8,770 bases of DNA from Flavobacteriales bacterium UBA1959 (GTDB lineage Bacteria; Bacteroidota; Bacteroidia; Flavobacteriales_D; Sanyastnellaceae). The notes beneath the pieces are model-generated. The model was given only the letters and a program-made list of their open reading frames with translations. It was not told the DNA's origin and ran no database searches. Positions 1 to 5,964 of the stretch are shown in pieces. The DNA is taken from positions 1-8,770 of the forward strand of contig DDEH01000014.1 of assembly GCA_002336085.1 (NCBI GenBank), written 5' to 3'. Position 1 is the stretch's first letter. Each line of letters opens with the position of its first letter. The translations under genes were made by a program, and so were the position numbers.

Positions 1-293
1 ACACGCAATAAAAAGCCCGCTAAAACCACCCAATCCACTTGGGCCGCTTTCAAAATTGAAAGAACCTCGCCATTGCGAAGTTGATCCGCTTGAAAAAAAG
101 TCGTTTCCAGCCCGAGCTCACGCGTCCGTTGGTAGACACCAGCTCGACCTTCAGGACGGTTGCAGCCAACCCAAACCACTTCGGCATCTGCATCCCCCGC
201 AAAATGCCGGATGAACTGTTCTGCATTGGAACCAGATCCTGAAGCCAGAATGGCGATGCGTTGTTTCTCCAAGGCGTTAAAATTCAAACGCAC
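1..293 (-). CDS. purN: Phosphoribosylglycinamide formyltransferase (GART), N-terminal part, truncated by window edge
   Basis: PurN transfers a formyl group from 10-formyltetrahydrofolate to glycinamide ribonucleotide, the third step of de novo purine synthesis, in the cytoplasm. About 97 codons are visible. They carry the family's N-terminal Rossmann-type signature RIAILASGSGSNAEQFI, a GCNRPEGRAGVYQRTRELGL segment matching the region after the second strand, and VVLAGFLLR just before the edge, equivalent to VVLAGFMRIL of E. coli PurN. The catalytic Asn/His/Asp residues lie beyond the edge. There is no in-frame ATG. Candidate starts are GTG at 293 (chosen; 11 residues before RIAI), TTG at 287 and TTG at 272. 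The TTG at 272 gives MEKQRIAI, closest to the usual family length. With the GTG, the gene overlaps the stop of the upstream DUF2723 gene by about 17 bases, so co-transcription and translational coupling are likely. Identity is secure; the exact start is not. Confidence 0.93.
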   Translation of the reverse strand, partial: MRLNFNALEKQRIAILASGSGSNAEQFIRHFAGDADAEVVWVGCNRPEGRAGVYQRTRELGLETTFFQADQLRNGEVLSILKAAQVDWVVLAGFLLR

Positions 294-3200
294 CCATGGA
301 TGCAATCTTCTGCTCTGTCTCTGCCATCATGGTCTCAAGAGCGACTATTTTGGACTCGAGTTCTGCGCCCAGTGAGTCCTCTGGAAGATAGAGCGTTGCT
401 GTTTGTACCATGACCTCGGCTACCTGCTTTGAAATTCTTCGTTCTTGGGCAAGAGATCGGAATCGAGCAGGGTCCAAAGAATGGTAGTACTCCAAATCAT
501 CGGCTTGAATATCAAACAAACGACGAGTGAGCTCTACCCCCAGCTTTTTCGCCAATGCTCGTCGCTCGTCAGAGAGCGCATAAACCTTCATCCCTGGAGC
601 AGTCGAAGTCGAGGCCAATTCCAAAAGGATGCCTTGAACGCTCATCAAAACACGGCTAATGGGTACATTTTTCTCAGGCATCTTCGTCAAGACCGTCTCT
701 AAAATATCCAATGCACGATCCGGATCATTTTCTTTCATTAATTCCTCAGCCAAGATGGAGAGTTGCAGCCTGAAATTCGTCACCATGCGGCGATTATTTT
801 CGTCCATATAAATGCCATCTTCCAAGTTGTCCATGCCGCCCCATGACCACTTCTCCATGACATTGGTATACATCGTGTTGGTCGAAACGCCACCGTATGC
901 GTTGGGATTGTCATTTTGTGGATAGCGAATTGGAACCAATCGGTACGCCAAACCCTCCAAGCGGAAATAAGATTGAAGCCCCATGTAGCTGTCAGGTCCC
1001 GTCGTCACAGCGAAATAAATCGGCCGTTCCCAATTGTTCCCTCGAATCATGTCAAGTACCGCAAACTGACTCTTCAAGATGTATCCTTTGGGCTTTCCAT
1101 TGGAACCCGACAAGGTGAACTCAATCGCATCCACCCGTTGTTTCATTTCAGCCGAATCCAGAACATTGTGCTCCACAAGCGCAGCACTATCCACAGGAAT
1201 CCTAAAACTATGGGATGGCAAAACGGAATAGGTCTTCCCTCCTCCAAATGCGCGTTTCTTTGAATCGTCCAAGGCAAATGCCATTGCAGTTTCAATGTCC
1301 ATGTATGGAGCTGATGAATTTTTCGGACGGTCCAAGACGACTACATCCCGTGTTCCCTGCCGGTAACTCTCCTCATCCATTAAAATCGGCAACGGAGAAC
1401 TTTCGTATGCTTGTCGCTTCATCTGATCAATGTACCAGTCTGTGTTCAACAAACTCAAGTTGCAAATCCGAACATCAGTGCGGTACCCCTCCACCTCTTG
1501 AACGTACCAGAGCGGGAAGGTGTCATTGTCTCCATTGGTAAATAGAATGGCATTTTCCTCCAGTGAATCCAAATAGTTTTTCGCAAAATCAACACCGGTA
1601 CGTCTGTGGGCACGGCTATGATCATCCCAGCCCTCTGATGCCATAAGGCATGGAACAGCCATTGCTAGAATTACCATGCACTGAGCACGAAGGGATTCCT
1701 TGACGGACAAGGCGTTCAAAAGCCAAGCAACTCCCATGAGCAAAGCCACCACAACGGCCATAAAAGCCACAGATCCGCTCAATGCGTGAGTCCCTCCTGA
1801 CATCGCCTCCAATACGTACAAGACCGCAGCAGCGCCAGCGCTGCTTCCCAAAACCTGAACAAACTCTCGGATATCGGCTTTTCGAGCCCACTCAAATAAA
1901 GCATATACCCCCAAACCGATCCAAATAGCAAACGCATAGAATGATCCTACAAACGCATAATCACGCTCGCGCGGTTGAAAAGGATATTGATTGAGATAGA
2001 CCACAATGGCAATCCCCGTCAAAACAAACAAAGCTGCCACGACTAGGAATTGACGAGGGTCGCGCACAGCATGAAAAATCAGCCCAATCAGCCCCAGCAA
2101 CAGGGGTAAGTAATAGAATCGATTGTATGCCTTGTTGGCTTTCGATACGGCGGTCAGTTTGGACTGATTGCCCAGTCGCTGCTCATCAATGGACGCGATT
2201 CCCGAAATCCAATTGCCTTCGGAGAAACTACCATGCCCTTGAAAATCATTTTGCTTTCCTGAGAAGTTCCACAAGAAGTAGCGGAAATACATCCACCCCA
2301 TTTGGTAATCCTTGAAGTAACGGAGGTTTTCGGCAGTCGACGGCATCAAGTCCGACTGAATCCGGTCAATCATCCCTTCAATTTGACGAACGCGTCGAAC
2401 GTCTTCAGCAGATCCAGTATTGTTGGCTTGAGCCGTTGCCGAGCGCAATTGACTTTCTAGTTGTGCTTTTTCACCTTCCAGCCGATTAACATAGGACTTT
2501 CCGGAAGTAAGGCCCGACTGCAAATCATTTGCCATGAAGTTTGACAGCGTATTAATAATTCCCGCATCCGTCAGTGGCGCACGCCGCATACTGCCCGTCT
2601 CAAAATCCCGAACCAAAATCTCCGATTCAGAGGCCACTTCGTAGCGCTCATCAAATCGAATTTTGTATGAACGGAACAAGGCAGTCAATGACCGGCTCAA
2701 AGCCTCTTTCGACATGCCTCCTTGCAAATAGTCCTCCGAAATATGAGCCTCGAATTGTTTTGCGTTCATTCTCTCATCACTCAAAGGGCTGCTGAACATG
2801 ACAGCTTGATTGTAGCCCTTGTAGTTGCTCCAGCTCTTGTAAGCTTCAATGTGATTTGCCTGCGTGGAATACATCCGAGGGAAGGCCGTTGTGAATCGCT
2901 CATCATAATTTGGCACGCTCCCTTTTCGATCCCCGCTGTCTACATACTCCTCTTGAATACGCATGCGGTCGGTACCATTCTCTTCCAACCAGGCCAAAGC
3001 TCCGCCTTCTGTGCGAAAAGACTTCATTCGTTTGTCTACTCCTCTATCCTCAATAATGCTAAAGCTTTTTACAAACGTTGGACGGCCATCCGAATATTGC
3101 CTCCTTTTATCCATTGGACTCCCCCAGTATTCGCCGGTCGCGAGCGGACGGTCACCGTATTGCTCTCGGTTCAAGTAGGAGAGCAGAGCAAAGAGATCCT

Positions 3201-4164
3201 CGGGATTATTCTCGTCCATGGGAGGATTCGCTGCACTTCGAATGACTATGACCGCAAAAGTGGAATACCCGATCAGGACCATCGCCATGCCAAGAATAAA
3301 TGTGTTGGCCGCTATCCATTCCTTCTTTTGTGTCCACCAAATGGCCAATGCCATGAATGCAATCAAGACTACTGCATAGACCAAAACGCCGGTATTGAAT
3401 CCCATCCCCAAGTCGTTCACAAAAAACAACTCAAACTTACCGGCCAAATTCACAACGCCTTTGATAAGTCCCTCTTGAATAAACCCCAATAACGCAACGG
3501 CTACAGCAGCTGTAACTAAGATGCCTTTCCAAGAGAACTCATACCGCTTGAAGTAAAAGACCAGGGCGATGGCAGGAATAGCAAGCAAATTTAATAAGTG
3601 CACGCCAATGGAAAGGCCCATCAGGTAAGCAATCACCAAAATCCAACGCAAATGACCAGGCTTATCCGCTACGGATTCCCATTTCAAAATGACCCAAAAC
3701 ACAAGAGCAGTAAACAAGGAAGACAAGGCATAAACTTCGCCTTCTACGGCCGAAAACCAAAAACTGTCACTAAATGTATAGACCAAAGCACCCACCGCTC
3801 CCGAACCTAAGACCGCCCACGTTTGTGCTCCGCTCATTCCTTCAGATCCATTTCCTGTGAATTTTTTAGCAAGGTGAGTAATACTCCAAAACAGAAAGAG
3901 GATCGTGAATGAACTGCTCAACGCAGAGAGCGCATTGGCAAAAATCGCGGCCGTCTCAGGCGTTGCAAACACCATGAGAAAGCGAGCGAGCAACATGAAA
4001 AAAGGAGCCCCAGGAGGGTGTCCAACCTCCAGCTTGTAAGCGGAGGCTATGAATTCACCACAGTCCCAAAAACTGGCTGTTGGCTCGATGGTTGACAGGT
4101 ATACAATTGTTGCAATGGCCCAGATGCCCCATCCCGTCCAATTGTTTAGTTTTTGATAGCTCAT
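277..4164 (-). CDS. DUF2723 family multi-spanning membrane protein, putative GT-C-type glycosyltransferase (TMEM260-like)
   Basis: This 1295-residue inner-membrane protein starts with a hydrophobic helix (about 11-25). Next comes the family signature FWDCGEF (32-38), with an acidic pair as found in the first external loop of GT-C enzymes, and GHPPGAP (48-54). Hydrophobic segments continue to about residue 308. A large soluble insertion follows (about 310-680) with a charged, coiled-coil-prone stretch (about 555-606). A second membrane bundle (about 684-843) includes PRERDYAFVGSFYAFAIWIG (731-750). The C-terminal soluble domain of about 450 residues carries FTNGDNDTFPLWYVQEVEG (875-893) and SLLNTDWYIDQ (904-914), as in long Bacteroidota members. 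The eukaryotic relative TMEM260 is an O-mannosyltransferase. Activity here, and any lipid-linked sugar donor, is inference. The ATG at 4164 places the first helix properly; only A-rich sequence and no SD lies just upstream. It follows a 115-base gap and runs into purN. The protein is intact, with no frameshift. Confidence 0.9.
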   Translation of the reverse strand: MSYQKLNNWTGWGIWAIATIVYLSTIEPTASFWDCGEFIASAYKLEVGHPPGAPFFMLLARFLMVFATPETAAIFANALSALSSSFTILFLFWSITHLAKKFTGNGSEGMSGAQTWAVLGSGAVGALVYTFSDSFWFSAVEGEVYALSSLFTALVFWVILKWESVADKPGHLRWILVIAYLMGLSIGVHLLNLLAIPAIALVFYFKRYEFSWKGILVTAAVAVALLGFIQEGLIKGVVNLAGKFELFFVNDLGMGFNTGVLVYAVVLIAFMALAIWWTQKKEWIAANTFILGMAMVLIGYSTFAVIVIRSAANPPMDENNPEDLFALLSYLNREQYGDRPLATGEYWGSPMDKRRQYSDGRPTFVKSFSIIEDRGVDKRMKSFRTEGGALAWLEENGTDRMRIQEEYVDSGDRKGSVPNYDERFTTAFPRMYSTQANHIEAYKSWSNYKGYNQAVMFSSPLSDERMNAKQFEAHISEDYLQGGMSKEALSRSLTALFRSYKIRFDERYEVASESEILVRDFETGSMRRAPLTDAGIINTLSNFMANDLQSGLTSGKSYVNRLEGEKAQLESQLRSATAQANNTGSAEDVRRVRQIEGMIDRIQSDLMPSTAENLRYFKDYQMGWMYFRYFLWNFSGKQNDFQGHGSFSEGNWISGIASIDEQRLGNQSKLTAVSKANKAYNRFYYLPLLLGLIGLIFHAVRDPRQFLVVAALFVLTGIAIVVYLNQYPFQPRERDYAFVGSFYAFAIWIGLGVYALFEWARKADIREFVQVLGSSAGAAAVLYVLEAMSGGTHALSGSVAFMAVVVALLMGVAWLLNALSVKESLRAQCMVILAMAVPCLMASEGWDDHSRAHRRTGVDFAKNYLDSLEENAILFTNGDNDTFPLWYVQEVEGYRTDVRICNLSLLNTDWYIDQMKRQAYESSPLPILMDEESYRQGTRDVVVLDRPKNSSAPYMDIETAMAFALDDSKKRAFGGGKTYSVLPSHSFRIPVDSAALVEHNVLDSAEMKQRVDAIEFTLSGSNGKPKGYILKSQFAVLDMIRGNNWERPIYFAVTTGPDSYMGLQSYFRLEGLAYRLVPIRYPQNDNPNAYGGVSTNTMYTNVMEKWSWGGMDNLEDGIYMDENNRRMVTNFRLQLSILAEELMKENDPDRALDILETVLTKMPEKNVPISRVLMSVQGILLELASTSTAPGMKVYALSDERRALAKKLGVELTRRLFDIQADDLEYYHSLDPARFRSLAQERRISKQVAEVMVQTATLYLPEDSLGAELESKIVALETMMAETEQKIASMGAFEF

Positions 4165-4279
4165 ATTCGTGTTGACAATCGCTCTTGATTTGCCAGCACG
4201 AAGTTAATGCACCTCCGGAGATGAATCACGCTTGATTTGGGGCTGAATCCCCAGCGTTTTGAACCATTTTATCCAAGGT
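4165..4279 (-). other. 115-base intergenic gap with a short hairpin and an isolated GGAGGT
   Basis: This is the largest gap in the window, between the PKD-like gene stop and the DUF2723 start. On either strand it holds a 5-bp hairpin (TGGGG/CCCCA, 6-base loop) at 4238-4253, about 27 bases after the stop. On the minus strand the hairpin is followed by AATCAAG and not by a U-run, so it is not a convincing intrinsic terminator. A perfect GGAGGT (minus strand, 4216-4211) lies too far from the DUF2723 ATG to serve it. A TAACTTCG (minus strand, 4206-4199) resembles the Bacteroidota -7 element TAnnTTTG with one mismatch, but I see no matching -33 TTTG. The gap could hold a promoter for the DUF2723-purN pair; the sequence does not prove it. 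Confidence 0.4.
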
Positions 4280-5959
4280 TTAATGCACGATTCTGAGCTT
4301 CCTGTATACAGGCAATCGGCTTTCTACGACCCAAGTAACAACGTACCATCCATCAGCGAATTGAGCAACATCCACTCCACCTGATGCGCTGAGCACTTTC
4401 TGACTTTTCACGATGCGTCCGTCAAGCGTATGAATGAGCAGCTGTGCGCTACCAACAAAGTCACGCGCTTGCCAGAATAGGGAACCGTTCGTTGGGTTCG
4501 GCCAAACATCAAATGAAGGAATTGACTCTATCGCACCGTTGATTTCAGTTGTCCCAGCACAGTCGGAACAAATCTCCACCTCAGCAAACACCCCTAACGG
4601 ACATTCGGATGTCTCATATCCTGCACTGAAAACGTGGCATCCGTCCTCTTCAAATGTGTAAGTCAACTCTGAGGCCCCATTATCGTAAGGCTCTCCATCC
4701 AATGTCCAAAAAATGGTAGCATCCTCAGGTTGATTCAGAGCTCCAATGAGAAATTCGTTGCATTCGATTTCACCCCATTCCACATCGAGCAAACAAGCTT
4801 CTTCTCCGCAGCCTTCGATGTCGATTTCCCACTCGTAGAGCTCTCCTTGGCATGTTGCAGAATAGAGTTCAGCGGTTACGGAGTAGACACCATCACTTGG
4901 AAAAGTGTAATCGAAAAATATCCCGGTAGTCCATTCAATCAGGTCACCATTCACTGACCAGCCAATCTCGGTTAAGTTAGGATCGTAGAGCCAGAACAAA
5001 GCATCACATCCGCCAAGGTATTCTAACTCCATCGTTTCGGGATCCGGGCAATCACTGCTTTCGAGGTTGGTATAACAGGCTTCAATGCCTTGAGGACAGG
5101 CAGCGGTATAGACCTCGACGCAAACGCTCCAATTGGGATTGAAATCAAATCCAGCTTCAAAAGTCAAGCCATTGTCGCTCGTTGGCGGCACCACTTGGCC
5201 ATCGATGTACCATTCGATGATGGCGCCTTCCGGTTGCTCCGGAATCGAAAATGTGTACCACATACCATCCACGCTAGCTAGATCCATTTCCAATGTGCAT
5301 TCTTCCTCGCCGCAGCCTTCCACCACGACCGTGGTGGTCAAATCCACCCCCATTGGGCAATCATATGACGTGAAAAAGGCGCTGACATCGTAGGTGTTCC
5401 CATTCGGAAAATCATGCTCTATGAAATGACCGCCAACAACGGATTCGCTTCCGTCACCAAAGTTCCAAACCACCGATTCTCCTTCCTGGAAACTCCCAAT
5501 CTCAAACGACCATGCACACCCTTCACCCTCAGTGTAATCGATGGCTTCGGGGCAATAAAATTCAGCGGGAGCTTCCACGCAAAACTCATTGACCCATGGC
5601 CCATTGGTGTCGCTTTGTGACCACGAACTGAAAATTTGAATGTAATCAGATTGCATCAACTGCACTTCCAAAGCACTGGGATCAGCTGCTCCGATTTCGA
5701 TGAAAAAAAGGTAACAACCCATGGGCAAACACATCGGTGCAAACACCCCTGAATCGCTTACTTCCCAGAGGCCTGACTGAACGACGACTCCGTCGAAATC
5801 AGAGAATTCATACGCCACATTCAATTGGGGAATTTCTCCCTCGGTCATGTTAAACAAGGCGAATTCTACGTTCGTACAATCCTGGGCCACGACGTTGAGT
5901 GTCAGGCAAGCCAAAACGAATGTGAGACCGAAAACAATCCCAGAATTAAGTTGTCTCAC
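4280..5959 (-). CDS. Secreted cysteine-rich PKD-like repeat protein with T9SS C-terminal sorting domain
   Basis: This 559-residue predicted exported protein begins with a signal peptide (1-25/26, ending LNVVAQ). A domain containing CLPMGCYLFFIEIG (77-90) follows, then four PKD/Ig-like repeats (about 135-467). The repeats are aligned by W165, W250, W334 and W418, in WNFGDG, WYIDG, WSVNG and WTLDG, spaced 85/84/84. They are also aligned by CPMG (201), CPQG (288), CQG (370) and CPLG (453). Two linkers share EGCGEE-x-C (214-221, 382-389). Residues about 482-559, starting SFDVWPNPTNGSLFW, form a type A T9SS sorting domain, so export across the outer membrane and surface anchoring or release are expected. 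The mature part has 22 cysteines, none in the sorting domain, suggesting disulfides. No Lys or Arg occurs from residue 3 to 498. The start is GTG, five bases after the upstream stop; the next in-frame ATG (residue 38) would lose the signal peptide. C18 (VLAC) resembles a lipobox but sits inside the hydrophobic core. Ligand and function are unknown. Confidence 0.88.
   Translation of the reverse strand: MRQLNSGIVFGLTFVLACLTLNVVAQDCTNVEFALFNMTEGEIPQLNVAYEFSDFDGVVVQSGLWEVSDSGVFAPMCLPMGCYLFFIEIGAADPSALEVQLMQSDYIQIFSSWSQSDTNGPWVNEFCVEAPAEFYCPEAIDYTEGEGCAWSFEIGSFQEGESVVWNFGDGSESVVGGHFIEHDFPNGNTYDVSAFFTSYDCPMGVDLTTTVVVEGCGEEECTLEMDLASVDGMWYTFSIPEQPEGAIIEWYIDGQVVPPTSDNGLTFEAGFDFNPNWSVCVEVYTAACPQGIEACYTNLESSDCPDPETMELEYLGGCDALFWLYDPNLTEIGWSVNGDLIEWTTGIFFDYTFPSDGVYSVTAELYSATCQGELYEWEIDIEGCGEEACLLDVEWGEIECNEFLIGALNQPEDATIFWTLDGEPYDNGASELTYTFEEDGCHVFSAGYETSECPLGVFAEVEICSDCAGTTEINGAIESIPSFDVWPNPTNGSLFWQARDFVGSAQLLIHTLDGRIVKSQKVLSASGGVDVAQFADGWYVVTWVVESRLPVYRKLRIVH
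4283..4516 (-). other. T9SS type A C-terminal sorting domain of the PKD-like protein
   Basis: Residues about 482-559 begin with SFDVWPNPTNG, the typical start of the TIGR04183-like sorting domain. They continue through LLIHTLDGRIV, the mid-domain strand with a D-G turn, and FADGWYVVTWV, and end in the basic YRKLRIVH. In T9SS substrates this domain is recognised at the outer membrane translocon and usually removed by the PorU sortase. It holds nearly all the basic residues of the protein. Confidence 0.88.
4559..5557 (-). repeat. Four tandem PKD/Ig-like repeats of about 84 residues
   Basis: This coding-level repeat covers residues about 135-467 of the cysteine-rich T9SS cargo. Each unit holds a Trp strand (W165, W250, W334, W418) followed by a D/N-G turn. 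About 34-36 residues later it holds a cysteine in a C-P-x-G-like motif (201, 288, 370, 453). The first unit has the classic PKD WNFGDGS; the other three are diverged (WYIDG, WSVNG, WTLDG). The even spacing supports tandem duplication of one domain. Confidence 0.75.
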
Positions 5960-5964
5960 AGCAT

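Noticed and set aside
2722..3492. 256-codon open frame on the plus strand inside the DUF2723 gene
   Set aside because: It lies antisense to a clearly coding, family-matching region. Its product is low-complexity in character, with no domain, signal or neighbour support. It is a mirror of codon bias in the real gene.
4199..4206. TAACTTCG as a Bacteroidota -7 promoter element
   Set aside because: It has one mismatch to TAnnTTTG, and no TTTG-like -33 element lies at the expected distance. Chance matches of this quality are common.
4238..4253. Hairpin after the PKD-like gene as an intrinsic terminator
   Set aside because: The stem has only 5 bp and no U-run follows on the minus strand, so it is described but not called a terminator.
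5906..5917. Lipobox (VLAC, C18) making the PKD-like protein a lipoprotein
   Set aside because: The cysteine sits inside the hydrophobic core with a further hydrophobic stretch and a good VVAQ cleavage region after it, and the T9SS sorting domain implies a different anchoring route.
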